Shown here: piece after piece, positions 52,129 through 61,941 of the stretch
How positions within the stretch are numbered: the first letter of the stretch is position 1
Layout of the letters: every line of letters starts with the position of its first letter
Source of the DNA: Olavius algarvensis spirochete endosymbiont
GTDB lineage: Bacteria; Spirochaetota; Spirochaetia; DSM-2461
Direction of reading: 5' to 3'
DNA: 64,000 nucleotides
NCBI GenBank assembly: GCA_900608495.1
Contig: UWYT01000181.1
Location: forward strand, 1-64,000
Translations under genes and position numbers: made by a program
Notes under the pieces: model-generated
The model's input: only the letters and a program-made list of their open reading frames with translations
Told to the model about the DNA's origin: nothing
The model's database searches: none

Positions 52129-54096
52129 TCAGGCATACCTGATAATCATCAATTGGAGTGAGAAGGGTATTTGGCTGGTGCCGATAAAGGACTGTAGTTC
52201 GCCAATTATGCTGGTTGCCACTTCTTTCAGAGTTTTTCCTTCTGATTGCTGCAAGGCCAGCGCCAGGCGTTTGATATCCAGTGTTTTTCCGGAAACCGAT
52301 TTCAATTCAAAAGCCTTGGGTGTGTATATTAAAATTATATCCCCGTGATACATCGGTACATTCAAGGGTTTCAGTTTGTCAATACTGAATATGGTGCCCC
52401 CGATGGTCGGATTCTCGATAGTCTGTTTCGATGTTTTTATCGAGATTATTCTGTTGCCTGCCTTTCTTTTCAGCAGAAGCGCCGGCCAGGTTATCGGGAA
52501 CAATGTTATATAGCCCTCTTCAAATTGTCCAACTAACCCAACCATTTGTTGCTCGGAGGCTTTTGCGGCGCCGGTTACTCTTCGGTTAACTCTGCTGACT
52601 ATGTTTTGAATCTTTGTAGTCGATTCGAAGCAGGTTTTTAATTCGCTCCGCACAATAAATGAAAAGATTAATGAACTAAGACTTTCAGTCCCTGTGTCCA
52701 TAATAGAGAAGCCGGTAAGACTACCATCTCCGGAAAGGTAAAAATCGTGAAATCCACTAGAAGGACTATTGGCGCCCTGCCAAACCGAAAGAAGTTGCCA
52801 TTTTGGATCCCACGGTATGGACTTCGGGAAAAGTATCGCTCTGATGTTCCGGGCCAACACTTCGTTTGCCGGTAGCTTTGAATCTAAGCGTATTCTATTT
52901 GCCTTTTTGAGCAAAGATTTTCGTCTATTGGATTCAATGATTTGATATTGCCTGTTAATACGAAATCTCGATGATATGGAATTCCTACCCTGCCAAATAA
53001 CGGTTAGCAGAGAGCTTAGAATGGATAGGGGGAGTCCGTAATTCAAGAAGGCCAAATACATCTTTTCAGGTGCCGACTGCGAAAAAAGGGAAATAAGCGA
53101 CGGGAATCCGGCTATCAGGAAAATCAGCAGTGAACTTGTTTTTCCCGCATAGTGTTTTGCACTGCAGCTCAACCAGATTGTCAGTGCGGCTATTTCAGAT
53201 ATCAGAGCATAAATAGGAACGGGATTGAAATCGAAATATGGATGAAATTTTTCCGGTATAAGAGGAAATTGCAGCTGAGGTAGGATTAACCACAGGGAAA
53301 TTGCAGTCGCGATGGCAAAATCCATCACACTGATAATGCGTTTCTCTCGTATTCCGAAAGAAGTTCCAAATTTACGCCAGAAACTCAGCGCATATGGGAG
53401 AGCCGCAGTAGTAATTATGGGAATTGCACTCCAGGATATATAGCTTCCAATGCTTGGAATCAGTGTGAGAATCGGTTCAATATAAACTATGGCCATCAGC
53501 AGGCCGTAAACAGCGAGTGTATTTTTCGGGCGACTCCTGCTACTGGTGTATACCGCAATTCCTCCAACAAGTAACAGCAGGCTGAGAAGGACGGTAATTA
53601 TCGGAATGCCAAGCTCTGTTAGAATTGAGTGCAGTTGTCGTTTGGCGAGCTCCTCCCGTTCGCCGACAAGTATAGGCGTGGGTATTCCAGCATAATTCTT
53701 GCGCAGGTATACTTTCATTAAGATGGTTCTGGTGCCATCCATATCTTCCGGTAGCGGGAGAAGCATTGGTATCGGCGGTGATGGCGCCCACCAGGGCGGC
53801 CCGGAACCTTCGGAAGCGAGAAATATATCGTCAAGCCATATGAACCAGGCGAGTTTTGCACCAGAAACAAGCATGGCATTGTCTTCAGGTGCAATTTCGA
53901 TGTCGCTCTTCAACCAAAGCCAACTATCGTTTCCAACAACAAGTTCACGGGAATCAACTACCTCATTTAGATGCTGAAAATCTAAAGTGGCGGTCGATTC
54001 GGGTTCGGCTGATGGGGTGGAGGGCGCAAACTGCCATGTTGAGCACCACGAATATGTGCTGGTGAATAGAAGAAGTAGGGTAGTTGCCAAAAGCAT
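52129..54096 (-). CDS. 7TM membrane receptor with degenerate SpoIIE/PP2C-like domain
   Basis: A 655-residue protein: signal peptide (M-L-L-A-T-T-L-L-L-L-F), an extracytoplasmic beta-sandwich (about 25-170, 7TMR-DISM-like), seven hydrophobic segments (about 185-370), a short coiled linker and a C-terminal domain (about 420-650) resembling SpoIIE-type PP2C phosphatases. The metal motif D-x-S-G-H-G expected there reads D-T-G-T-E-S, so catalytic activity is doubtful. The frame extends 23 codons upstream to 54165, but the signal peptide starts here. It may act as a sensor or scaffold. Confidence 0.65.
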   Translation of the reverse strand: MLLATTLLLLFTSTYSWCSTWQFAPSTPSAEPESTATLDFQHLNEVVDSRELVVGNDSWLWLKSDIEIAPEDNAMLVSGAKLAWFIWLDDIFLASEGSGPPWWAPSPPIPMLLPLPEDMDGTRTILMKVYLRKNYAGIPTPILVGEREELAKRQLHSILTELGIPIITVLLSLLLLVGGIAVYTSSRSRPKNTLAVYGLLMAIVYIEPILTLIPSIGSYISWSAIPIITTAALPYALSFWRKFGTSFGIREKRIISVMDFAIATAISLWLILPQLQFPLIPEKFHPYFDFNPVPIYALISEIAALTIWLSCSAKHYAGKTSSLLIFLIAGFPSLISLFSQSAPEKMYLAFLNYGLPLSILSSLLTVIWQGRNSISSRFRINRQYQIIESNRRKSLLKKANRIRLDSKLPANEVLARNIRAILFPKSIPWDPKWQLLSVWQGANSPSSGFHDFYLSGDGSLTGFSIMDTGTESLSSLIFSFIVRSELKTCFESTTKIQNIVSRVNRRVTGAAKASEQQMVGLVGQFEEGYITLFPITWPALLLKRKAGNRIISIKTSKQTIENPTIGGTIFSIDKLKPLNVPMYHGDIILIYTPKAFELKSVSGKTLDIKRLALALQQSEGKTLKEVATSIIGELQSFIGTSQIPFSLQLMIIRYA

Positions 54097-54173
54097 GTTG
54101 TCTATTCTACCGATATCTAGTAGACTCTGAAATAAAGCCCGTGATTCATTTCGGGTTCTATGCATAGCTTAAT

Positions 54174-54188
54174 CAGCATATCATGCTG
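54174..54188. promoter_or_regulatory. Inverted repeat between divergent receptor and helicase genes
   Basis: CAGCAT-ATC-ATGCTG, a perfect 6-3-6 inverted repeat, a possible operator. Nearby TATAAT elements at 54317-54322 and 54336-54341 may serve the helicase gene. Confidence 0.3.
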
Positions 54189-54341
54189 TAGATTTAGAAA
54201 ACAGTAACCTGGTTTGTATCTATGGAGGCTGGGTTGTCAGGTAGGTGGGCTTGCATGATGAAACCACTGGAAGTGCGCAGGAAAGACTTTTGATACAAGG
54301 GCCATTGTCTTGTTTCTATAATCAGGGATTGCTTCTATATA

Positions 54342-56054
54342 ATGACATTTAAAGATTTTGGATTTGATGAAAGAATCCAACGGGGCATTGATGATATTGG
54401 TTTTGAGACGGTTATGCCGGTGCAGGAGCAGTGTTTCAACCTGCTAATCAAAGAAAACAGAGATGTATATGCTCAATCTCAAACAGGTACAGGCAAAACC
54501 GCTGCCTTCCTTCTTGCCATCTTTCAACTCCTCCTGACCGAAGAAAAATACAGGGGTGAAAAGGCTCTCGTAGTCGTTCCCACCAGAGAATTGGCCGTAC
54601 AGATTGAACGCGAGGGGAAGGTGTTGTCCAAATATCTCAAGTTCAATATTGGATCGATATATGGTGGTGTGGGATATGCCAAACAGGAGAGAATGCTTGC
54701 GGACGGGGTAGATATACTCATTGGAACGCCGGGTCGTATTCTTGATTTCAGCAGACAGCGCAAAGCTGATTTGAAATCTTTTGGATTCCTGGTAGTAGAT
54801 GAGGCCGATAGACTTTTCGACATGGGATTCTTCCCGGACTTGAAAAGGATTATCAAGAGAATGAGACCGTTTAACGAACGTCATACTTTGTTATTCAGTG
54901 CGACACTCAACACAAGGGTGGCGAATCTGGCTTGGGAATACATGAATAATCCCGGTGAAGTGTTCATTGAACCGGAAAAACTCACGGTTGATACAGTAAC
55001 CCAGGAGCTTTATCACGTCGGAAAAGGCGAAAAAATGAAGCTGCTACTGGGCATACTTAAACGCGACAATCCTGAAAATGGCATAGTATTTACCAACACT
55101 CGCCATAGCGCCTGGGAAGTCGCAAAACGGCTCGAAATCAATAACCATTCGGTTATCTATCTTGTGGGTGATTTACCACAGCCCAAACGTCTTAAGATTG
55201 TCGATGAAGTTAAAAAAGGACACCATAAATATCTGGTTGCCACCGATGTTGCGGCCCGCGGTTTACACATTGACGATTTGGAAATGGTGATTAACTATGA
55301 TGTCCCCTTAGAACCGGAAAGCTACATTCATCGAATTGGCAGAACAGCGCGTGCGGGCCGCGAGGGCAAAACGCTAACCATGGCTTGTGAGGAGTATGTT
55401 TATGGACTTGGTCCTATTGAGCAATTACTCGGGCACAAAATTCCTGTAAGCTGGGTTGAAGAAGATTTAATCGCCGAGGATAAAAGTGAAGGGATGGTTT
55501 TTCCCTTTGGCGCCAGATTTGAGAGAACCACCAAACAGAGAAGCAATGACAGAGAACAGCGGCGATTGCGGCGGCATGGTGAGCGAAATGATTCTTTCAA
55601 TCGCGATGGAATGAAGCGCGTACAGCGAAATAAACGAGAAGCCGATGGAAGGTCAAACAATCCATCATCGCAGAAGCCTTTGCCTGGGTCTTTCACAAAA
55701 AGGCCGCCAAACCCCAGAATCGCCAGCATACAATCAGCAGTCTCTTCAGTGGCGGGTGCCGGAACTGGCAATCGAATTCGAAGTACGACTAAGAAATCAC
55801 GCTCATCCAAACACGGAAACGATAAACACAGATATCCTCCTGCTCAGGAAACAATGGAAGAAGTACGTATGAGTTCAAAAAACAGTGTGAACGAGCGATT
55901 GGCTTACTATCGAGAAAAATATGGCGAAGACTTCAAACTGGCTGAAAACAATACAACGACTGGTTCGAAAACCGAGAAGGAGTCAAGTCCTGTAAATGGC
56001 AAACAAAGGAAAGGGATTCTTGCCAGATTGTTTAAGAAAGAGAACCTCTCTTAA
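54342..56054 (+). CDS. DEAD-box RNA helicase
   Basis: A 570-residue ATP-dependent RNA helicase. Motifs in order: Q motif (F-x-x-x-x-x-Q around P-V-Q-E-Q), I A-Q-S-Q-T-G-T-G-K-T, Ia P-T-R-E-L-A, II D-E-A-D, III S-A-T, V A-T-D-V-A-A-R-G-L, VI H-R-I-G-R-T-A-R-A-G. The C-terminal tail (about 390-570) is basic and low in complexity, with many R/K/S/N, as in RhlE or DeaD-type proteins, and likely binds RNA. The ATG has no strong ribosome binding site. Confidence 0.94.
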   Translation: MTFKDFGFDERIQRGIDDIGFETVMPVQEQCFNLLIKENRDVYAQSQTGTGKTAAFLLAIFQLLLTEEKYRGEKALVVVPTRELAVQIEREGKVLSKYLKFNIGSIYGGVGYAKQERMLADGVDILIGTPGRILDFSRQRKADLKSFGFLVVDEADRLFDMGFFPDLKRIIKRMRPFNERHTLLFSATLNTRVANLAWEYMNNPGEVFIEPEKLTVDTVTQELYHVGKGEKMKLLLGILKRDNPENGIVFTNTRHSAWEVAKRLEINNHSVIYLVGDLPQPKRLKIVDEVKKGHHKYLVATDVAARGLHIDDLEMVINYDVPLEPESYIHRIGRTARAGREGKTLTMACEEYVYGLGPIEQLLGHKIPVSWVEEDLIAEDKSEGMVFPFGARFERTTKQRSNDREQRRLRRHGERNDSFNRDGMKRVQRNKREADGRSNNPSSQKPLPGSFTKRPPNPRIASIQSAVSSVAGAGTGNRIRSTTKKSRSSKHGNDKHRYPPAQETMEEVRMSSKNSVNERLAYYREKYGEDFKLAENNTTTGSKTEKESSPVNGKQRKGILARLFKKENLS

Positions 56055-56145
56055 TCTCATGGTGTTACTTGAAGTTTTCTCACTTAGCTGGCAATCATGG
56101 CAAAGCATTGTAGTTTTGAGTAAGTTGCAATTGTAGGAGGGATAC

Positions 56146-56691
56146 ATGCTTCAGATAGGAATATTCTTAGCAGATGGATTTGAAGAAGTTGAAGCGATAA
56201 CCCCGATTGACTATCTTAGGCGCGCCAATATCGATGTAACCCTAATCGGAGTAAATTCAGAGAACCCTGTTGGCTCTCATGGACTTAGAATATTTGTCGA
56301 CAAGCTCGTTGAAAAAGTGCGGTCCTTACCGGATGGTGTCGTATTACCCGGAGGCATGCCTGGTGCGACGAATCTTGCGAACTCGAAAGCAGTGGCCAAT
56401 ATAACTCGTGAAGTGATGAAGGCTAAAGGGCTCGTAGCCTCAATTTGCGCAGCGCCCGCGCTGGCGCTTGGTTCTTTTGAAGTCCTGAAAGGCAGGAGGT
56501 TTACCTGTTTCCCGGGGATGGAAAACCAGGTTTCCGATGGGCAGTTTCAGAGTAAGCGTGTAGTAGTGGACGGCAATCTCATTACCAGTCGGGCGGCTGG
56601 TACCGCCGGGGAATTTTCAATCGAAATAATCCGGTATCTGCTGGGAGATATGGAAGCGAGTAAGATAGCGAAATCAGTGTTGCTTGTATGA
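56146..56691 (+). CDS. DJ-1/PfpI family protein
   Basis: A 181-residue protein of the DJ-1/ThiJ group. The nucleophile Cys101 sits in A-S-I-C-A-A-P and is supported by Glu in D-G-F-E-E-V-E (about 10-16); P-G-G-M-P-G-A is the conserved loop. Members act as redox-sensitive chaperones, glyoxalases or deglycases; the exact role cannot be read from sequence. AGGAGG precedes the ATG. Confidence 0.88.
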   Translation: MLQIGIFLADGFEEVEAITPIDYLRRANIDVTLIGVNSENPVGSHGLRIFVDKLVEKVRSLPDGVVLPGGMPGATNLANSKAVANITREVMKAKGLVASICAAPALALGSFEVLKGRRFTCFPGMENQVSDGQFQSKRVVVDGNLITSRAAGTAGEFSIEIIRYLLGDMEASKIAKSVLLV

Positions 56692-56745
56692 CAGGCAAAT
56701 CCCGCCGTGAATGTACATTGTTCGCAGGTTCGAAAGTTTACAGAA

Positions 56746-57489
56746 TCATTTTTCTCTGTGGCGCAGTTTTATGCTCATTCCAATGGACGTAAATATGTAG
56801 AATACAAACACTGCGAACAGACCCAATGCCTGCAGCCATATTGCCAGACCGATACCTGCTACCACGAAGAGATAGCGCCATATATTTGCACCCAGACTAT
56901 ATTTTCCCAATTTCAACGAAAACATTGGCAGTGGTGCAAGCATTAGAAATGAGTTTGTAACAATCAAAGCGATAATAAACAGTGGATGCAGCAATATGCT
57001 GCTCGCTATTTCGAATCTTGGATTTGCATGTATCAATGCGAGCGCGGCATATGAAGAGGCGTTCGCCGGTACAGGCATACCCTTGAAGTGACTTCCATGA
57101 TGCTGCTCCACGTTGAATTTTGCTAAGCGTATGCCAGAGACGACTGGGATTAGGAGTGGCAATCCGTAGCTTAGCGGAAGTAGGAAATAGGGCCATTGAT
57201 AGTTAGTGAATCCGATTTTGAGCAGCCCTGCGGCGATTGCTCCGGGGGCGATTCCAAAGCTCACCAGGTCGGCAAGGACATCGAGCTGTTCACCCATCGC
57301 AGAGAATGCCTTGAGCTTTTTCGCCACATATCCGTCAAAGAAGTCGAGAATGATACACACCAGCACATATCTGGCTGCCAGCATGTATCTGCCGTGCCAG
57401 CCTTCCATAGTGGCCAGGGTGCCGAGTACCAGATTGATGAGTGTCAAAATATTGGGAAGATGGAGCTTGATAGGCTGTATAGTTTTCAT
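56746..57489 (-). CDS. pssA: CDP-diacylglycerol-serine O-phosphatidyltransferase
   Basis: A 247-residue membrane enzyme of phospholipid synthesis. The CDP-alcohol phosphotransferase signature D-F-F-D-G-x-x-A-x-x-x ... G-E-Q-L-D-V-L-A-D (D-x-x-D-G...G...D...D) is complete with its metal-binding aspartates, and about seven hydrophobic segments follow. PssA is favoured over PgsA by overall likeness and by the L-P-N-I-L-T-L-x-N start, which both share. Its start overlaps the ackA stop by four bases. Confidence 0.85.
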   Translation of the reverse strand: MKTIQPIKLHLPNILTLINLVLGTLATMEGWHGRYMLAARYVLVCIILDFFDGYVAKKLKAFSAMGEQLDVLADLVSFGIAPGAIAAGLLKIGFTNYQWPYFLLPLSYGLPLLIPVVSGIRLAKFNVEQHHGSHFKGMPVPANASSYAALALIHANPRFEIASSILLHPLFIIALIVTNSFLMLAPLPMFSLKLGKYSLGANIWRYLFVVAGIGLAIWLQALGLFAVFVFYIFTSIGMSIKLRHREK

Positions 57490-58817
57490 TGTATAAGCAC
57501 ATTCCTGAGTTCGGGATTGCTTTCGATGTCGGCCGGCAGGCCAGAATCTCTCAATTTATTCCGATAATCACGATTCTGGAATGAATACTTGAATGCGGTG
57601 TGTATATCATATGTTCCGTCAACTAGAGCCTGAGTATCCTCAGTCATCACCAGTTCCTCGTCGGTGGGGATTACCAGAATTTTAATAGAAGAATTGTCTG
57701 AGGAAATACAAGTTTCAGCATTTCTGGTTCTTGAAACTGCATTCTTCCTTTCGTCAATTTCCACCCCGAGCTTCTCAAGTCCTCTCAGTGCCTTCAGACG
57801 ATATGCTGGATTTAGTTCCCCAACACCGGCGGTGAATACCACAGCATCCACACTGCCAAGAGTTGCATAATATGCCCCGATGTATTTTCGAATGCGATAT
57901 GTTTCGAGATCTTGGGCGAGTATACAGCGCCGATCAGCCCTTTTCACGCCCGCATGCACATCACGGCGATCTATGAATTTATCAGTTACGCCCAACACGC
58001 CGCTCTTTTTATTCAGAATCGAATCCATGGCCCCGGGACTGATATTTTCCTGTGCCATCATAAACAGCATTATCGCTGGATCAATATCGCCCGACCTAGT
58101 TCCCATCATGAGTCCTTCCAAGGGTGTCATACCCATCGAAGTATCATAGCTTTTTCCATCTTTTACCGCACATATTGACGAGCCATTGCCTATATGAGCA
58201 ATTATCAGATTAGTTTTCATGGGGTTTTTTCCGAGCAGTACGGAGGCTCTTTTTGCAGTATAGATGTAACTTGTTCCGTGGAAGCCGTAGCGCCGAATTT
58301 TATAGTTCTCATACCAGTTATAAGGAAGAGCGTACATATAACTAGTTGCAGGCATGGTTTGGTGCCAGGCGGTATCTATTATGGCGCAGTGCGGAATGTT
58401 TGGCAGAATTTTTTGCGCGGCGCGAATACCAGCAATGTTGACAGGGTTATGCAGCGGCGCCAGATGAGAAATAGTTTCGAATTTAGTAAGAACACTATCG
58501 TCGACAATGACTGATTTGGTGAATAGATCTGCGCCATGCACTATCCTGTGTCCAACAGCTCTGATCGAATCAGTGCATTCCAAACAGCCTTTATCAGGGT
58601 TGGTCAAAATCCTCAAAATCCAGGCGATCGCGTCCTTGTGATCAGGACAACTTTTTTCCGCCTCATATTCTTCGTAACTGGCTGATTTGTGTTTAAGTCT
58701 TGATGACTTCTCGGCGATTCGTTCTACTACACCAACACCCAGAATGCGTTTCTCTTTCCAATCGTACACTTGATATTTAACGGAGGAACTACCGCAATTC
58801 AATGTGAGTATTGCCAT
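57486..58817 (-). CDS. ackA: Acetate kinase
   Basis: A 443-residue enzyme that makes ATP from acetyl phosphate. Signatures L-N-C-G-S-S-S-V-K (7-15) and G-R-x-G-like G-H-R-I-V-H-G, the catalytic region H-N-P, I-I-D-T-A-W-H-Q-T, and G-N-G-S-S-I are present. It is about 40 residues longer than typical AckA because of its C-terminal tail. A fermentative ATP-producing step that fits with ppdK. No pta gene is nearby. Confidence 0.95.
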   Translation of the reverse strand: MAILTLNCGSSSVKYQVYDWKEKRILGVGVVERIAEKSSRLKHKSASYEEYEAEKSCPDHKDAIAWILRILTNPDKGCLECTDSIRAVGHRIVHGADLFTKSVIVDDSVLTKFETISHLAPLHNPVNIAGIRAAQKILPNIPHCAIIDTAWHQTMPATSYMYALPYNWYENYKIRRYGFHGTSYIYTAKRASVLLGKNPMKTNLIIAHIGNGSSICAVKDGKSYDTSMGMTPLEGLMMGTRSGDIDPAIMLFMMAQENISPGAMDSILNKKSGVLGVTDKFIDRRDVHAGVKRADRRCILAQDLETYRIRKYIGAYYATLGSVDAVVFTAGVGELNPAYRLKALRGLEKLGVEIDERKNAVSRTRNAETCISSDNSSIKILVIPTDEELVMTEDTQALVDGTYDIHTAFKYSFQNRDYRNKLRDSGLPADIESNPELRNVLIQ

Positions 58818-58965
58818 GATACTACCTCATGAAGCCAATCAATGCTTTGTCCGGGGCCCAACTGCACAGATTAGGTTCTCAATCGTCGCTATTCTTACAT
58901 GGTGAGTGATTGAGGGCAAGTATTACAGTTGAAGTGATAAACAATAACAACCAGTAAGACATTGC

Positions 58966-60264
58966 ATGAAGTTATTGATGCTCATTTTTCTATTTTTTGT
59001 GGTGTTTCAATTGCAGGGTTCCGAAAGCTTCGAAATTTCGGCCACGATGCACGGCATTCACCAATGGAACGGCTTATTTTTGTATTCAGGACGGAAAATT
59101 TCCGGGGCGCTCACTTTCAAAGTGGCAAAAGATAACAATCCAACGTTTATGTTTGGCTTTAATACAGCTTTTCTTGCCGCGGGTCGTCTGGGAGATATGG
59201 GTTTAGCCGCTGAAGTGAGAAATCCGGCGTACGATTCATCTTTGAGATCTGTGGAGAAGACTCGATACAGAGCTAATTTGCGTTCATATTCAAACTCAAG
59301 AATTGGGATTGCCCTGATGTTATTAGACTCGCGAATGGGTCTTGCTTTGGAGAGGCGAAAAGATGTGGATGCAGGGATTATCTGGGTGGTGCCAATTCTA
59401 ACCGATTCGTGGAATTTCGAGGTGCTCGGAACGGCTGCTATGCTTCGTTCCGCGATTAGTGACGATTATTGGTATCCGCGAAGGTTGCAACGTGCTGAGA
59501 GCCCACTTGGCATTGTTTCGAGTCGACTCAGATATTCATTTTCGAAGTCTGATATGGGAATGACATTTATCGTTTCTGGAGGTACCCACCTCAGAGTTGG
59601 TTATTTAGCTGGCTGGTCCTTCAGTACATCAAGTGGTCCTTGGGGTTTGTTTTTCCGCAGCATTTATTCATCATCATACTTTCACAATGCGGAAGGAAAG
59701 AGACTTGATATTCCGGTTGGCGGTAAATTTGTTTTGCAATTCAAACCCAGGAGGGGTTTCCAGTTTCGCATGGATTATAAGGCAGGTTTAGAGAGAGCCT
59801 TCCACAATCCTTGGCGATTCACCGATAAGGGTGGAATAGGACTTGGTTGGAACTTCTCCGAATTGAGGATTTTGTTGAGCAGCGATTGGAACTATGCATT
59901 CTCAAAAGAATATGAAGAGGCTTTGATTCGAGAAATCAAACTGAAGATCGGCTGGGATAGGAAGCTTCATAGTCTTGCACTAAGCAGTGCTGTCAAAACA
60001 AATGGGGGGTGGTATGCAAAGATTGAGGGTGGAGTTCCGATAACAGACTTGTGGCAGTTGGACGCTTTCATAAAGTTGCATGAGACAGCCAATTCATTGT
60101 TGCTGGATTTCAAAATAAAGGGAAGTTGGAATATCGAGGATAACCGGTTTATCATGTTGATCAATATGCGCGATCTTGTACGAGATTGGCACCGTGGGCC
60201 ATCGACTGCAGGTGATTTGGAAGTGAACCTGAGATGGATACGAAAACTCGGCAAGGATGAGTAG
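58966..60264 (+). CDS. Hypothetical outer-membrane beta-barrel protein
   Basis: A 432-residue protein with a signal peptide (M-K-L-L-M-L-I-F-L-F-F-V-V-F-Q). The rest is rich in short amphipathic strands with alternating aromatic/hydrophobic residues (F-x-F-G-F, W-G-L-F-F-R-S, L-G-W-N-F-S), as in spirochaete outer-membrane barrels. No family name can be given. No ribosome binding site stands out at the ATG. Confidence 0.65.
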   Translation: MKLLMLIFLFFVVFQLQGSESFEISATMHGIHQWNGLFLYSGRKISGALTFKVAKDNNPTFMFGFNTAFLAAGRLGDMGLAAEVRNPAYDSSLRSVEKTRYRANLRSYSNSRIGIALMLLDSRMGLALERRKDVDAGIIWVVPILTDSWNFEVLGTAAMLRSAISDDYWYPRRLQRAESPLGIVSSRLRYSFSKSDMGMTFIVSGGTHLRVGYLAGWSFSTSSGPWGLFFRSIYSSSYFHNAEGKRLDIPVGGKFVLQFKPRRGFQFRMDYKAGLERAFHNPWRFTDKGGIGLGWNFSELRILLSSDWNYAFSKEYEEALIREIKLKIGWDRKLHSLALSSAVKTNGGWYAKIEGGVPITDLWQLDAFIKLHETANSLLLDFKIKGSWNIEDNRFIMLINMRDLVRDWHRGPSTAGDLEVNLRWIRKLGKDE

Positions 60265-60442
60265 CTATGCCTGATTCCCATGATTTCGAAAGGTTTCTTC
60301 CCGACGGTTTTCTTCGTCAGGTTATACGATTGCCTATTTTGATAAAGGGAACAAATCGGGAATCGACATTGTTAGGAAGAGGGGTGCTGACTCATATGCC
60401 TGCCGTCTGTCCAAGACAGGCGCGGCCGCAGCCATATCATTG

Positions 60443-60892
60443 TCATCGAAAGCATATGCCAGGAGAGTCCAAAACCTTGTTGCGTACTCTGTTGCGTTTC
60501 GTGGAACTGAACTTGCGCCGTTTCCACGGCGGCAATACATATAGTTCAAGTGAGATTTCGTCTGATTGCGCGAGCCAGGATTGTAAGTCGTTTAAGAGCG
60601 ATAACTGATCGTGCCCCAGGCAGATTGCATCCGGTTTGATTTTTCGAATCACCCCATAAGTTCGTATAGTCTTATCTGCCAGTATCGCTGTATCCACAAG
60701 TCCGGAAAATTCAAGTTCGGTGATTCTTGTAACCTCGTTCTGAGCAGGAGTATAGCCTTTTATATCCTGGACAAACGCGTCTCTCGAAACCACAGCAACC
60801 AAACGATCACCATATAATGAAGCCTTTTTTAGAAACCACCGATGGCCGGGATGTAGATTGTCGAATGTACCGAACACCAGCACTGTCTTCAT
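60443..60892 (-). CDS. Cytidylyltransferase-like nucleotidyltransferase
   Basis: A 149-residue protein with the nucleotidyltransferase signature G-T-F-D-N-L-H-P-G-H (8-17, HxGH motif). Overall it resembles glycerol-3-phosphate cytidylyltransferase (TagD) and archaeal FAD synthetase (RibL); I cannot choose between them. The usual I-S-S-T-x-x-R motif is not visible near the C-terminus, where a basic stretch (P-P-W-K-R-R-K-F-S-S-T-K-R) lies instead. A plus-strand frame at 60267-60608 overlaps it and is rejected. Confidence 0.75.
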   Translation of the reverse strand: MKTVLVFGTFDNLHPGHRWFLKKASLYGDRLVAVVSRDAFVQDIKGYTPAQNEVTRITELEFSGLVDTAILADKTIRTYGVIRKIKPDAICLGHDQLSLLNDLQSWLAQSDEISLELYVLPPWKRRKFSSTKRNRVRNKVLDSPGICFR

Positions 60893-61282
60893 GAGCAAAA
60901 ACCTTCATGAGTATAAGTAGCTTCAGGCAACGTGACCAGTAGTATTAAATTCGAATTATGAAGAAATAGCTTAGCCGGTAAGAAGCTTTCCAGAACAATC
61001 GTTTTTTGTTTCGTTGTTTTTTTTGTGCTTATATTGTGAATGCTGTGAGCGCAAACATAGAGTTCCGGCACTATGAGATAGCCGAACTGTCAAGTTAGCG
61101 ATCAATAGTTGGAGATAAACACACAAGCATCCAATATTTGCTATTCTTGAGTTTTATATACTGAGTTTTTGTTTAGTTTTTGTGCATTCCTGCGCTGAAT
61201 AAGAGTTATCCTCCTGAGCTTGCATATATACTCGTTCATTGATAGTGTAGAAGAAGTTAAAAATGTGAATGAGAGGTTTGAA
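60893..61282. other. Intergenic region before the TetR regulator
   Basis: About 390 bp, A/T-rich, with several T-runs (61007-61022) but no clear hairpin before them, and no convincing gene or RNA. Confidence 0.4.
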
Positions 61283-61837
61283 ATGCAGGTACTAAAGGAG
61301 AAAACAAGGAGAGACATTGTGGAGGCTGCCGAAAAAGAGTTCAGGAAGTTGAGCTTCGAAAAGGCATCAATGAGAACGATTGCGACGAATGCAAATATGA
61401 CTGTCGGCAATCTTTATCGTTACTATAAGAATAAGCAAGAATTGTATGGTTCCATAATAAATGTACTTATAGTCGAACTAAAGAAATTGATAGCCGGTAT
61501 TCCTGGAGTCCCAAAATCACGGCTTCCATATTTTCTGAGTAATTTCAAAGAACTCCAACAAAAATATCCTTCTGAATGGTTGATTTTGTTCGGCGGAAAC
61601 ACGGGGACTAAATACAAAGAAATAGCGGATGAAATCCACCAGAAGTTTAAAGATTGCGTAGTCGAAGTTATGCAAAGGAGCGGGCGGCATATCGAACTCG
61701 CCGATCCAATAGCATCGTCAATAATCTTTGGGTTAAACAGCATTTTGCAATCCCAGGAAACCAGCAAAAAAACCTCAGAGTTGGCCGATGAGTTTCTAGA
61801 CTATATGATTGCCGGCTTTTCACACTGCGTTGCATAA
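61283..61837 (+). CDS. TetR-family transcriptional regulator
   Basis: A 184-residue repressor. The helix-turn-helix (about 10-57) shows R-R-D-I-V-E-A-A-E-K-E-F, A-S-M-R-T-I-A-T-N-A-N-M-T-V-G-N-L-Y-R-Y-Y and K-N-K-Q-E-L-Y, the TetR consensus. The ligand-binding C-terminal part is not specific. The ATG at 61283 has AGAGG upstream; the frame reaches back to a TTG at 61220. It is convergent with an ABC exporter and may control it. Confidence 0.88.
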   Translation: MQVLKEKTRRDIVEAAEKEFRKLSFEKASMRTIATNANMTVGNLYRYYKNKQELYGSIINVLIVELKKLIAGIPGVPKSRLPYFLSNFKELQQKYPSEWLILFGGNTGTKYKEIADEIHQKFKDCVVEVMQRSGRHIELADPIASSIIFGLNSILQSQETSKKTSELADEFLDYMIAGFSHCVA

Positions 61838-61941
61838 ATAAACTCATCTTCAGGCACTTGGTAGTTCCTGTCAGTGAACGAACCAGACTGGTGTTTTTTC
61901 ATAAGGTGTTTGGCAATGAGATTTGCTTCAGGGCCATGAGT

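Noticed and set aside
60267-60608. Plus-strand frame of 113 codons following the beta-barrel gene
   Set aside because: It overlaps the well-supported nucleotidyltransferase on the minus strand and shows no family trait.
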